Below are positions 27,483 to 36,347 of a DNA stretch of 53,537 bases, one piece after another (position 1 is the first letter of the stretch; every line of letters begins with the position of its first letter). The notes under the pieces are model-generated. The model did no database searches, was not told the DNA's origin, and was given only the letters and a program-made list of their open reading frames with translations. Origin of the DNA: Magnetococcales bacterium (GTDB lineage Bacteria > Pseudomonadota > Magnetococcia > Magnetococcales > UBA8363). The translations under genes and the position numbers were made by a program. The stretch spans positions 1 through 53,537 of the forward strand of contig JADGCN010000013.1 of assembly GCA_015228975.1 (NCBI GenBank), given 5' to 3'.

Positions 27483-29029
27483 TGCTCAAAAGGAAACCAT
27501 TGGCGACTCCCGATGCCCCGGAGTTGAGTCGCTTTAAAACCTTCCTGAAGGAAAGGAGTGGTTTGATCTTTGTCGGCAATCGGGAACGGTTGCTGGTGAC
27601 CGGCTTGCTGGAGCGTGCCCAGGCCACCCGTATCGCCTCCTGGGAGAACTATCGACAGCGCCTGGAGCAGGATGCCAAGGAACTCGATAAGCTCATTACC
27701 CTGCTGACGGTCAACGAATCCTATTTTTTTCGGGAGTCGGACCAATTGCGTCTGTTGTCGCAACATTTGATTCCCGAATTCCGTCGCCGGGCGGGGAATG
27801 CGCCGGTGCGGATCATCAGTGCCGGCTGCTCCAGTGGCGATGAGCCTTACTCCATCGCCATGGAGATGGTGCGTGCGTTGGGCAAGGAGGCCTTGCCGAC
27901 GTTTGAGGTCATGGGGTGCGACATCGATCAGGGTATTTTGGATCGGGCCAGGGAGGGGATTTACAATGATTATTCCTTTCGTGGCGTCGATCCGGAAATC
28001 AGGAACCGATTTTTCAAGGCTTTGGGTCCCGACCGTTTCCAGGTCATGGATGAGATTCGTCGCCGGGTGACGTTTTACCAGGTGAACCTTGCCGGGGGCA
28101 GTTTCCCCGATGTGTTGCGTCGCGTCGATTGTATTTTTTATCGTAATGTATCGATCTATTTCGACAAACCGACGCAACGACACATTTTTAATCATCTTGC
28201 GGGCTTGCTCAAGCCCGGTGGTGCCTTGATCGTGAGTGCCACCGAAATATTCACCCATACGAGTTTTTTGGATGGTATGGGTCATGGATTGGTACGCGAC
28301 GAATGGAACAATATCTTGTTTTTCCGCAAGTCTCGTCCCGGGGAGGGCCGGGCCGCTACGCAGACGGGTTTGTTTTCCTCAACTTTGCGCCATGACAAAC
28401 CGCCGACCATCACCGCCCCCCCGGCCCGGGTGGCCACGCCCGTTCCCAGTGTTTCGGTGGCATCCGCTAAGGTTGCTGTGGCTGCGGTGCTATCGGGGGT
28501 CGGGTCTTGGGAGCAGGCGCGGCAACTGGCCCTGGAAAAACGGTATGAGCAAGCCTTGAAAATGTTGGATGGGTTGTTGGCTGCGTCGGCATCGTCCCAG
28601 GATTCTCTCCGGGCGTTGGGTTTGGGGGGGTGTATCTTTCTGCATGTGCGGCGCTTGACCGAAGCGCGCAATCACTGTTTGCGCATGCAAAAACTCGATC
28701 CCATGTCCGTGGAAAGCCATCTCCTATCGGGTCTGGCGGATCGCCAGGACGGCAATCACGATGGGGTTATTACCCATTGTCGCAAGGCCGCCTACGCCGA
28801 TCCACAGATTTGGACCGCGCATTTCTACATGGCGGAATCTTTTTCGGCGGTGGGGTCGCTGCCTTTGGCGCGGCAGGGGTTCCAGACCGCGGCCAATCGC
28901 ATTGAACGTTTTGGCATGGCCCGGACCGGGTTGAGTTTCTACCCCCTGGATTTGACCGGAGAGGAGATGATTCAGTTGTGCCGTCGGCGCATGGAGCAAC
29001 CCGATAACGCCGGGCGTTACCGAATCTAA
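27479..29029 (+). CDS. cheR: CheR methyltransferase with C-terminal TPR-like domain
   Basis: A 516-residue protein. ATG 27479 overlaps the cheB stop by four bases. The N-terminal helical CheR domain (about 13-75) is followed by the SAM-dependent methyltransferase domain. Landmarks are TVNESYFFRE, the SAM loop SAGCSSGDEPYSIA, the acidic ribose site GCDID, and FYRNVSIYF (usually CRNVLIYF). Residues about 300-355 are a Pro/Ala/Val linker, followed by about 150 residues of TPR-like helices (ALEKRYEQALKMLDGLL, then EARNHCLRMQKLDP). It methylates glutamates of receptors with SAM. TPR-extended CheR proteins are typical of alternative (non-flagellar or pilus/c-di-GMP) chemosensory systems. Confidence 0.95.
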   Translation: MMLKRKPLATPDAPELSRFKTFLKERSGLIFVGNRERLLVTGLLERAQATRIASWENYRQRLEQDAKELDKLITLLTVNESYFFRESDQLRLLSQHLIPEFRRRAGNAPVRIISAGCSSGDEPYSIAMEMVRALGKEALPTFEVMGCDIDQGILDRAREGIYNDYSFRGVDPEIRNRFFKALGPDRFQVMDEIRRRVTFYQVNLAGGSFPDVLRRVDCIFYRNVSIYFDKPTQRHIFNHLAGLLKPGGALIVSATEIFTHTSFLDGMGHGLVRDEWNNILFFRKSRPGEGRAATQTGLFSSTLRHDKPPTITAPPARVATPVPSVSVASAKVAVAAVLSGVGSWEQARQLALEKRYEQALKMLDGLLAASASSQDSLRALGLGGCIFLHVRRLTEARNHCLRMQKLDPMSVESHLLSGLADRQDGNHDGVITHCRKAAYADPQIWTAHFYMAESFSAVGSLPLARQGFQTAANRIERFGMARTGLSFYPLDLTGEEMIQLCRRRMEQPDNAGRYRI

Positions 29030-29050
29030 AAGCCAAGGGAGAGTGCGGTC

Positions 29051-31501
29051 ATGGCCATGGACATGTCCAGATTTATCAAGCGCTTTGTCAGTGAGGCCCG
29101 GGATCATATTGAAACGATCAATAAAGGTCTGGCGGCATTTGAGGAGGGCAAGGGGGATGAGGATCTGATCCATTCGGTCTTTCGTTCGGCCCATACCATC
29201 AAGGGGACCTCGCGGATGATCAAGCTGCTTTCCATTTCGGAGATGGCGCACGGAATGGAAAACATATTCGGCTTGGTGCGCGAGGGACGCATGACCGTGG
29301 ATGCCGATGTCGCCGAAGTGCTGTACCGGGGTATCGATTGGATCGCGGCGCAGGTGGAAATCGCTGCCGAGGGTGGTGCGGTCCTGGATGTGGATCAGGA
29401 ATTGATCGCCCAAATGTCTGAAGTTTTCAATCGGATCAACCAGGGGGGGGATGCTTCACCGACCGGGGCACCTGTCTCGGGGGGGGAACAGGGGACGGTT
29501 GCGCCATCGGAAACGGTGGAAAAGACGGAAGCGGCACCGGTGGAAAAGACGGAAGCAGTGCCGGCGAAAAAGGCGGAAGCGGAACCGGTTGAAATGACGG
29601 AAGCGGAGTCTGTGGAAAAGGCGGCACCGGCGGAAAAGACGGAAGCAGTGCCGGCGAAAAAGACGGAAGCGGAGTCGGCGAAAAAGGCAGAACCTGACAG
29701 AGGGCTGCCGCGAACGGAGGATAAGGTCCGTGCCGGTGCGGATCAGTCCAAGGCAAAAAGCCAGGAATCGACAGGGACCATCCGCCTGGAGGCATCACAG
29801 CTTGATGAATTGATCAAGATTGGCGGTGGGATGATCACTTTTCGCACCCGCATGAAGGCGCGTTTGTCGGGATTGTCGCAGGCGGTATCGTTGGCCCATG
29901 ATGTCCATTCCCATTTGAACATTGTGTTGGGTGGGCAAGGGGGGGAAGAGGAGCAACGCTCGGTACGACTCCGCAAGCAGGCACGGGAGTTGGCGGATGA
30001 ATTGGCGCGGGTGCGCACCTTGCTGGTGGAGGATGCGGATCAGCTTGATTTGTTGACGATGGAGTTGCAGGACCGTTCCCTTAAATTACGCATGCTCCCT
30101 TTGTCGTCGTTGTTTGAAACGTTTCCGCGCCTGGTGCGTGATGCCGCCCGGGCGCTGAAGAAAAAAGTGCGTTTGAACATTCAGGGTGGGGATACCGAAC
30201 TGGATCGCACCATCATTGAAACCATTGGTGACCCACTGGTTCACATGTTGCGCAACAGCGTCGATCATGGCATGGAAACCCCGGAGGTACGCCGGGAATT
30301 GGGCAAACCGGAGACGGGGACCATCCTGTTGCGTGCCTGGCCGCAGGGCAACAGTGTGGTCATTGAACTGATTGATGATGGTCCCGGCATTCATGTCGAG
30401 CGTCTCAAAGAAAAGGCCCTGCAAAAAAAACTGATGGAGGCGGAGGAATTGGAAGCCAAGCCACGTCAGGAACTCCTGAAATTGATTTTTCATCCCGGTC
30501 TTTCCACGAGTCAGATCATCACCGATTTTTCTGGTCGTGGTGTGGGTATGGATGTGGTCCACAAAAATATTGTGGATGTCATGAATGGGACGATTGAAGT
30601 GGAATCGGAGGAGGGCAGGGGGACCCGTTTTATTTTACGTCTGCCCCTGACCATGGCCACGTTGCGTGTCTTGCAATTCGAGGTGGGGCGCCGTCCGTAC
30701 GCCATGTCCTCGGGATCCATTCAGGAGGTGGATCAGTTTTATTTGGATGCGGGGATTCAGGTCGTGGGTCGGCGGGCCATTCTATTGCGTGATCAGGTGA
30801 TTCCGGTGATTCGCATGGCGGAAATCCTGGGGGTGCCGCCACGTCCCTGGGAAGAGTTGGGCAAGGCGGATATCCTGATCGTTTCCAATGGCATTGAAAC
30901 CTTGGGATTGGTGGTGGATGGGATCCTGGACGAAGATGTCATGGTTCTCAAACCCATGCCCCTCATTCTGCAAAACAATCGTCTGGTGACCGGGGCGTTG
31001 GTGTCGGGCAACAATGAAATCGTCATGGTATTGGACAGCGCCTACATCATCCAATTGGCCAAACGGCTATACCGCAGTCAAATATCCGCAGGTCGTTCCT
31101 TGGCGGCGCGTCCGGAGGGCCAGGGGCGCAGGCGCATTCTGGTGGTGGACGATTCCATGAATACCCGGGAATTGGAAAAGGATATCCTGGAATCCAAGGA
31201 TTACCATGTCAGCCTGGCCCAGGATGGGCAGGAGGGGTTCGACATGGCCAGCCAATTCCCATTTGATCTGGTGGTGACCGACGTGGAAATGCCGCGCCTG
31301 GATGGCTTTTCACTGACCGAAAAATTGCGTGCCACGGAGATGCATAAGTATACCCCTATCGTTATCGTTACATCGCGGGATCGCGAGGAGGACAAACAAC
31401 GTGGCATCCATGTCGGTGCCAATGCGTATATCGTCAAGGGTGCGTTTGACGAATTCAGCTTATTGGATACCGTACAAAATTTGCTAGAATTCGGTGCTTG
31501 A
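29051..31501 (+). CDS. cheA: CheA histidine kinase with C-terminal receiver domain
   Basis: An 816-residue hybrid CheA; ATG 29051 follows GGGAGAG. The Hpt domain occupies 1-105 with phospho-accepting H48 in SAHTIKGTS. In place of a recognisable P2 (CheY-binding) domain there is a low-complexity linker of KTEA/AEKTEAVPAKK repeats (about 155-220). Then come the dimerisation/catalytic core (N-box MLRNSVDHGME; DDGPGI; SGRGVGMDVV), a CheW-like regulatory domain, and a receiver (696-815) with D744 in VVTDVEMP, D700-D701 and K796. The attached receiver may act as a phosphate sink or a second output alongside the free CheY. It is the centre of the operon. Confidence 0.96.
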   Translation: MAMDMSRFIKRFVSEARDHIETINKGLAAFEEGKGDEDLIHSVFRSAHTIKGTSRMIKLLSISEMAHGMENIFGLVREGRMTVDADVAEVLYRGIDWIAAQVEIAAEGGAVLDVDQELIAQMSEVFNRINQGGDASPTGAPVSGGEQGTVAPSETVEKTEAAPVEKTEAVPAKKAEAEPVEMTEAESVEKAAPAEKTEAVPAKKTEAESAKKAEPDRGLPRTEDKVRAGADQSKAKSQESTGTIRLEASQLDELIKIGGGMITFRTRMKARLSGLSQAVSLAHDVHSHLNIVLGGQGGEEEQRSVRLRKQARELADELARVRTLLVEDADQLDLLTMELQDRSLKLRMLPLSSLFETFPRLVRDAARALKKKVRLNIQGGDTELDRTIIETIGDPLVHMLRNSVDHGMETPEVRRELGKPETGTILLRAWPQGNSVVIELIDDGPGIHVERLKEKALQKKLMEAEELEAKPRQELLKLIFHPGLSTSQIITDFSGRGVGMDVVHKNIVDVMNGTIEVESEEGRGTRFILRLPLTMATLRVLQFEVGRRPYAMSSGSIQEVDQFYLDAGIQVVGRRAILLRDQVIPVIRMAEILGVPPRPWEELGKADILIVSNGIETLGLVVDGILDEDVMVLKPMPLILQNNRLVTGALVSGNNEIVMVLDSAYIIQLAKRLYRSQISAGRSLAARPEGQGRRRILVVDDSMNTRELEKDILESKDYHVSLAQDGQEGFDMASQFPFDLVVTDVEMPRLDGFSLTEKLRATEMHKYTPIVIVTSRDREEDKQRGIHVGANAYIVKGAFDEFSLLDTVQNLLEFGA
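29515..29690 (+). repeat. Imperfect in-frame repeats encoding the Lys/Glu-rich CheA linker
   Basis: GAAAAGACGGAAGCAGTGCC occurs twice, about 90 bases apart, within a run of related KTEA/KKAE-coding units. The stretch encodes the disordered linker between Hpt and the dimerisation domain. Its length probably varies between strains by slippage. Confidence 0.75.
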
Positions 31502-31564
31502 TGTACCCTGCAACGGGTCGGTTGATCCCGGAGGGGTTCTTGAAAAATTGAGGAGGAAATGGTG

Positions 31565-31945
31565 ATGGCCAAGAAACCGCGCATCTTGATTGTCGATGAC
31601 AGCGACACGATTCGCGAAATGGTACAGATGGTTTTGGAGGGATTGGATGCCGAGGTGGTGGCCCAGGGCGTGAATGGCAAAGAGGGGGTGGCGCTGTTCA
31701 AGCAACACCAGCCCGATATTCTGCTGACCGATATTGAAATGCCGATTATGGACGGTATCGAGTCAACCCAGATCATCAAGGATGAGTTTCCCGATGCGTA
31801 TGTGGTGATGCTCTCCTCGGTGGATCCCGAAGCCGCCATGGATTTTGTTTTTCGTGCGGGCGCGGAAGACTTCGTGCGTAAAAATGAAGACTTGGAAGCC
31901 TTGGCCAACGATATTGAGCCGCATTTGAAAAAATTTATGGAGTGA
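31565..31945 (+). CDS. cheY: Single-domain CheY-like response regulator
   Basis: A 126-residue receiver. ATG 31565 lies eight bases after AGGAGG; the ATG at 31559 is too close to that ribosome site. Functional residues are complete: D11-D12, D56 in LLTDIEMPIMDG, SS in VVMLSSVD, and K in FVRK. It is probably phosphorylated by the CheA encoded 60 bases upstream. Its target may be the flagellar switch or the HD-GYP protein encoded next. Confidence 0.94.
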   Translation: MAKKPRILIVDDSDTIREMVQMVLEGLDAEVVAQGVNGKEGVALFKQHQPDILLTDIEMPIMDGIESTQIIKDEFPDAYVVMLSSVDPEAAMDFVFRAGAEDFVRKNEDLEALANDIEPHLKKFME

Positions 31946-32068
31946 TGCCTGTTTACAAGGTTGGTTGACCTGCCTGTGGATACATTGGGTGAAAATGTGG
32001 GGCGAATAAAATAACAAATATTAACAGTATAATATAAGTCAGATACCACTTTGACATCGGGGAAGACA

Positions 32069-33748
32069 ATGGATCGATCCGTCCCACATGCAGGAAAGTT
32101 ATGTTCCGATGAGGTTTCAACCTCGATGGAGAGCTATGGTGCCCGGGTGGAAAAACTTAATCATCTGGGTATTGCCTTATCAGGGGAGAAAGATTTCAAT
32201 CGACTCTTGGAGAGCATTCTTTTGGGGGCCAAGGAGTTGACCTATGCCGATGCGGGTACTTTGTACATCAAGACGGATCGGGATACCCTTGAATTTGCCA
32301 TTATCCGTACTGATTCCTTGAATATGGCCATGGGTGGCACCACGGGTGTGGAGATTCGTTTTCCCGAATTGCCACTTTATGTGGATGGCGTGGCCAATTC
32401 CAAAATGGTTGCGGCGGCGGCTGCGCTCCAAGGGGTCACCATCACGATTCCGGATGCGTATACGGTTGCTGGGTATGATTTTTCTGGCACCAGGGCCTTT
32501 GATCAAAAAAATGGTTATCGTTCGGTCTCGTTTTTGACGGTACCGATGAAAAATCATGATGGTGAGGTGATTGGGGTCTTGCAATTGATCAATGCCCTGG
32601 ATCCCGCGACGGGATCCATTGTTGCCTTCAGTGCTGAGGCGCAGCACTTGGCGGAATCCCTGGCCTCGCAGGCGGCGGTGGCAATGACGAACCAAAAATT
32701 GATTCGCGAACTGGAGGCTTTGTTTGAATCTTTTATTCAGGCCATAGCCGGGGCCATTGATGACAAATCCCCGTATACCGCCAGACATTGCGAAAAGGTA
32801 CCGGTATTGACGGAAATGTTGGCGGATGCGGCCAGTTGCAGTGATGTTGGCGTGTTGCGGCAATTTCGCCCCACCCGGGAAGAGTTGCACGAATTGCGGG
32901 TGGCGGCATGGTTGCACGATTGTGGCAAGGTGGTGACGCCGGAGCATATCGTTGACAAGTCTACCAAGCTTGAATGCATCTTTGATCGGTTCCAGCTCCT
33001 GGACTTGCGTTGTGAATTGATCAAAAAGGAATGGGAAAACGAACGGTTGCGCTGGCGTTTGCAAACCTTGGAACAGGCTGCCGATCCAGATGCGGTTGCC
33101 GCCCGGGATGAGGAATATGGGCGCAGGTTGCAACAATTGGATGATGACATGCACTTTTTGCAGACCGTCAATCGGGGCGATGATTTGATGACGGCGCAGC
33201 GCACCGAGCGCTTGCAGGGCATTGTCAACCAGTATCGCTGGATTGACAGCAACGGGCAGAGTCGGGAATTTATTTCCGAGGAGGAAATGGAAAATCTGAA
33301 GGTTATGCGCGGGACCTTGACCGATCGGGAGCGCAAGGTGATCAATCACCATGTGGTCGCCACCAAAAATATGCTTTCCAAACTCCCGTTTCCCAAACAT
33401 TTGCGCCGGGTTCCCCAGTTGGCGGGTGCCCATCATGAAACGATGAACGGCTCCGGCTATCCCGATCGCTTGACACGGGAGCAGATTCCCATCGGGGCGC
33501 GTATCATGGCTATCGCCGATGTTTTTGAGGCGCTGACCGCAGCGGATCGACCTTATAAGCCGGCCAAAAGTTTGTCGGAATCCATGAAAATTCTGGGTTT
33601 CATGGCCAAAAATCAGCAGATTGATGCCGATCTTTTTCAGGTCTTTGTTGATTCTCAGGTTTATCTGGAGTATGCAAAACGTTACCTTAATCCCGAACAG
33701 GTGGACGAGGTGATTCCGCAAAAACTTCCAGGCTATAGGAATCGATGA
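32069..33748 (+). CDS. GAF and HD-GYP domain c-di-GMP phosphodiesterase
   Basis: A 559-residue cytoplasmic protein. ATG 32069 follows GGGGAAG; an upstream in-frame TTG is unlikely. A GAF domain occupies about 30-215 (DAGTLYIKTD, then YRSVSFLTVPMKNHDGEVIGVLQL). The HD-GYP domain follows, with AAWLHDCGKV, INHHVVATKNML, GAHHETMNGSGYP and IMAIADVFEALTA. An extra ~100-residue coiled-coil segment (WENERLRWRLQTLE onward) separates HDCGK from the rest of the catalytic core. The GYP variant SGYP is retained, so hydrolysis of c-di-GMP to pGpG or GMP is expected. As last enzyme of the chemosensory operon it is a likely output module. Confidence 0.93.
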   Translation: MDRSVPHAGKLCSDEVSTSMESYGARVEKLNHLGIALSGEKDFNRLLESILLGAKELTYADAGTLYIKTDRDTLEFAIIRTDSLNMAMGGTTGVEIRFPELPLYVDGVANSKMVAAAAALQGVTITIPDAYTVAGYDFSGTRAFDQKNGYRSVSFLTVPMKNHDGEVIGVLQLINALDPATGSIVAFSAEAQHLAESLASQAAVAMTNQKLIRELEALFESFIQAIAGAIDDKSPYTARHCEKVPVLTEMLADAASCSDVGVLRQFRPTREELHELRVAAWLHDCGKVVTPEHIVDKSTKLECIFDRFQLLDLRCELIKKEWENERLRWRLQTLEQAADPDAVAARDEEYGRRLQQLDDDMHFLQTVNRGDDLMTAQRTERLQGIVNQYRWIDSNGQSREFISEEEMENLKVMRGTLTDRERKVINHHVVATKNMLSKLPFPKHLRRVPQLAGAHHETMNGSGYPDRLTREQIPIGARIMAIADVFEALTAADRPYKPAKSLSESMKILGFMAKNQQIDADLFQVFVDSQVYLEYAKRYLNPEQVDEVIPQKLPGYRNR

Positions 33749-33812
33749 ATATTGCCTTGTCAGGTGGGTGGTTCGGATGAACAGGGACGCGTAAAATGAG
33801 CAAGGAGGATTT

Positions 33813-34235
33813 ATGAAAACATGGTCAGGGTTGCTGATAGTGGGCTTTGTGGTCTTTCCCCTGGTGGCCAGGGCGGATGGCAGCAGTGGCAAAGGTGAAT
33901 GCCGGGAAATGGAAATCAAGGCGAAGGTGAACAAAAAAAATGAGACCATCAAGGGTCTGGCTTGCCGTGATGAAAAGGGCAAGTGGCATCTCCAGGATTC
34001 CAAAACTGTCGCAGCGGCACCACCTCCACCCGCACCCGTGCGCTCGCAGGAGGTCACGGTTATCGACGAACCCGTTGTCGTAACCCGGACTATCGTTTCC
34101 GAGCCGGTGACGCGCTATGTGATCGAGGAACCTCCGGTACGGACCTATTATTATCCCGAATATTATTCACGGGGGGTGATCGTGGATGTCGGCTGGCCTC
34201 GTTATTACGGTCACAGGCATTATCGGCACTGGTAG
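33813..34235 (+). CDS. Small exported protein with Tyr/Arg/His-rich tail, unknown
   Basis: A 140-residue protein with a Sec signal (hydrophobic core about 5-18, cleavage after ARA at about 21) and a strong AAGGAGG ribosome site. The mature part starts with a short domain containing two cysteines (GECREMEIK and GLACRDEKG) that could form a disulfide. A Pro/Val-rich segment (TRTIVSEPVTRYV) and a tail rich in Y, R and H (RTYYYPEYYSRG, then RYYGHRHYRHW) follow. I do not recognise a family. The tail resembles those of small envelope or metal-binding proteins. It lies 64 bases after the HD-GYP gene on the same strand. Confidence 0.75.
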   Translation: MKTWSGLLIVGFVVFPLVARADGSSGKGECREMEIKAKVNKKNETIKGLACRDEKGKWHLQDSKTVAAAPPPPAPVRSQEVTVIDEPVVVTRTIVSEPVTRYVIEEPPVRTYYYPEYYSRGVIVDVGWPRYYGHRHYRHW

Positions 34236-34330
34236 GGTTGCCTGCCTTTTTTATTCCCCGGTACCTTGCTCGCGCAATGGTGCCATGCGATTGCCCTGAT
34301 ATCCTGACAATGATGCCATATTTGGCATAA

Positions 34331-34504
34331 TATCCCAATTATGAGCGAAGCATTCAAACTGCTTGGGTGGAACGCTTATGGGGTGTGTTGGAAAATCATT
34401 GGCGAGGCGAAATTCTCAGTTCCGTTGACAAAGCTCTCGGATTGGCACGAGGCATGACCTGTCGAGGTATTCATCCAACAGTACGAAAAATCACCAAAGT
34501 ATGA
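34331..34504 (+). pseudogene. ISAzo13-family transposase tail
   Basis: An open stretch of 57 codons without its own start. It reads TAWVERLWGVLENHW, then GEILSSVDKALGLARGMT and CRGIHPTVRKI, matching the C-terminal block of ISAzo13-type DDE transposases (GVLExHWNG, then VLGFARTMTxxGxHPVV). The rest of the transposase and the inverted repeats are absent. It marks an old insertion next to the broken glycosyltransferase gene. Confidence 0.7.
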
Positions 34505-34519
34505 CGAAAGGGTGTTTCT

Positions 34520-34642
34520 ATGACGAAAAAGATCATGGAGGAGATTGAGGCGCGCTTGGACCGATCCGAAGGGTTGGAAGACTGGTTTATCAAGATTGTC
34601 CTTCAACAAAAATGGGATGATTATTTCTTTCCTCAGCCCTAA
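34520..34642 (+). CDS. Doubtful 40-codon ORF
   Basis: ATG 34520 opens a short acidic, amphipathic frame (MTKKIMEEIEARLDRSEG, then LEDWFIKIVLQQ) ending at TAA 34642. Coding-like composition is the only support. There is no clear ribosome site and no family recognised. It sits between two decayed genes, so it may be a fragment. Confidence 0.25.
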   Translation: MTKKIMEEIEARLDRSEGLEDWFIKIVLQQKWDDYFFPQP

Positions 34643-34771
34643 CCGCAGGATCGAATCGGCGAGAAAAAAAATGGAAGGCCAGACGAAACTACCCATTGAT
34701 GGCCTATTTGGTGAACTCAAAGGCTGCTGCAACAGTCCGTTTGAGTGCAATAGGCGTTTGATCAATTCCTG

Positions 34772-35088
34772 GTGAACCATTGCATGATTCCTGTTCTTCA
34801 TGAAAAGGCATTTGCCCTGTTTAGCGAGGGAAACGTATCGGAATCCCTGCGTGTCATCCATGCCATCCTGGAGGTGGTGGAACCCGATGTTTCGCTTCTG
34901 GATCTTCAAGCGCTGTGTCATATGTGTTTAGGCCATTATGATCACAGGAAGCGGAGACGGCTTATCGGAAAGCCATAAGCCTCAAACCTGAGTTCAGCGA
35001 TGCCAGCTATAATCTTGGAAACCTGTTGAAAGAATTGCGGCCTTGCGGGTTCTCATTTTTTTCAGGATTCTGTGGGATCTTTTCTTGA
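34772..35088 (+). pseudogene. Frameshifted TPR part of a SPINDLY-type glycosyltransferase
   Basis: The first frame (ATG 34772) encodes TPR-like helices (EKAFALFSEGNVSESLRVIHAIL, interrupted near 34940). The TPR continues in another frame as EAETAYRKAISLKP and FSDASYNLGNLLKELR to a TGA at 35086. The catalytic part then resumes in the original frame. At least one frameshift, a switch back, and the loss of several TPR units explain the pattern. Intact relatives carry many TPRs directly before the GT41 domain. Confidence 0.75.
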
Positions 35089-36241
35089 GTCCCCCCCTTT
35101 GGTGCGCCCCGATCAGCATCACAATCGGGATCGGTTGCGTATTGGTTACTTGTCTGCAGACTTCCATGATCATGCCACTGCTCATCTATTGGTTGGGGTA
35201 TTGGAGGCGCATAAACGGGAACGGTATGAAATTTATGGTTATTCCTACGGTCCCTCCCGTTCGGATTCCTATCGGCAGCGTATTGTCGCAGGATGCGATT
35301 TTTTTCAAGATTTATTTTTCTGCCCTGATGATGAAAGCGCACGTAAAATAGCGGAAGATAATATTGATATTTTAATCGACCTGAAAGGCTATACCCATTT
35401 GGCGCGTCCTGGCATTATGGTGATGCGTCCCGCACCCATCCTCATCAATTGGCTGGGATATCCCGGAACGATGGGGCATTCCCGCGTGGCCGATTATCTT
35501 ATTGGTGATGCAACGGTTTCCCCACCCCATCATGCCGGACATTTTTCCGAAACCCTTGCCCTTTTACCACACTGCTACCAGCCGAATGATCGCAACCGGG
35601 CCTTGGTTACCGGAATGACACGTCAGGATGTGGGATTGCCTGAAAAAGCCTTTGTATTTTGCTGCTTCAATCAAAGCTACAAAATGGGGCCAGAGTGTTT
35701 TGACCATTGGTGCCGCTTGCTACAGGGAGTTCCAGAAGGGATTCTCTGGTTGCTGGCAGGCCCCCCCGGTACCAGCAGGAACCTGCTTCGTGAGGCGGAC
35801 TTGCGCGGTATTGACAGCCGTCGGATCATTTTTGCCCCAACATTACCATTGGAACAACATCTTGGCCGATTGGCACTGGCTGATCTGGCACTGGACACCT
35901 TTCCTGTCACCTCGCACACTTCGGGAAGCGATGCCTTGTGGGCAGGTGTCCCGATGATTACCAAGATGGGGAACAGCTTTGCAAGCCGTGTGGCTGCAAG
36001 TTTATTGCATGCGGTTGGCTTGCCGGAACTGGTTACGGAATCATGGGACAGTTATTTTGAATTGGCATTGAATCTGGCTCAAGATACCAACCGTTATCAA
36101 TCGATTCGCAGGCAACTTGCTGCCAACCGTCTGACCCATCCCTTGTTTGACACCGAACGTTTTACCCGCGATCTTGAGAAGTTATACGAACGCATATGGC
36201 AGGATCTTGGGCATGGCAAGAAAGAAATGATTATCTTATAG
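35072..36241 (+). CDS. GT41 (SPINDLY/O-GlcNAc transferase-like) catalytic domain, probably the remnant of a longer gene
   Basis: A 389-residue open frame with the full C-terminal GT41 region. It includes LRIGYLSADFHDHATAHL (the first catalytic-lobe motif with conserved His), IDILIDLKGYTHLARPGI, PILINWLGYPGTMG, FCCFNQSYKM, and the nucleotide-binding end DTFPVTSHTSGSDALWAGVP. GT41 enzymes move GlcNAc or another sugar from a nucleotide donor to Ser/Thr or to other proteins, usually choosing targets with their N-terminal TPRs. Those repeats are detached here by frameshifts, and no good ribosome site precedes the GTG at 35072. I therefore treat it as a probable pseudogene fragment, although the catalytic frame itself is undamaged. 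The flagellin- or envelope-modifying role seen in relatives is only a possibility. Confidence 0.7.
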   Translation: MGSFLESPPLVRPDQHHNRDRLRIGYLSADFHDHATAHLLVGVLEAHKRERYEIYGYSYGPSRSDSYRQRIVAGCDFFQDLFFCPDDESARKIAEDNIDILIDLKGYTHLARPGIMVMRPAPILINWLGYPGTMGHSRVADYLIGDATVSPPHHAGHFSETLALLPHCYQPNDRNRALVTGMTRQDVGLPEKAFVFCCFNQSYKMGPECFDHWCRLLQGVPEGILWLLAGPPGTSRNLLREADLRGIDSRRIIFAPTLPLEQHLGRLALADLALDTFPVTSHTSGSDALWAGVPMITKMGNSFASRVAASLLHAVGLPELVTESWDSYFELALNLAQDTNRYQSIRRQLAANRLTHPLFDTERFTRDLEKLYERIWQDLGHGKKEMIIL

Positions 36242-36347
36242 CAAGTGTTTTCAGGTATTGGATCACATTTTACTTCAGCAGAATACATAAAGCTGTTGAA
36301 GAATAATCGGGTTGGAAGTGACAGTTGCCGCCATTCCCAGTCGTCCC

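Noticed and set aside
32180-34057. 625-codon reverse frame across the HD-GYP gene
   Set aside because: It is low in recognisable structure and runs antisense over two supported genes.
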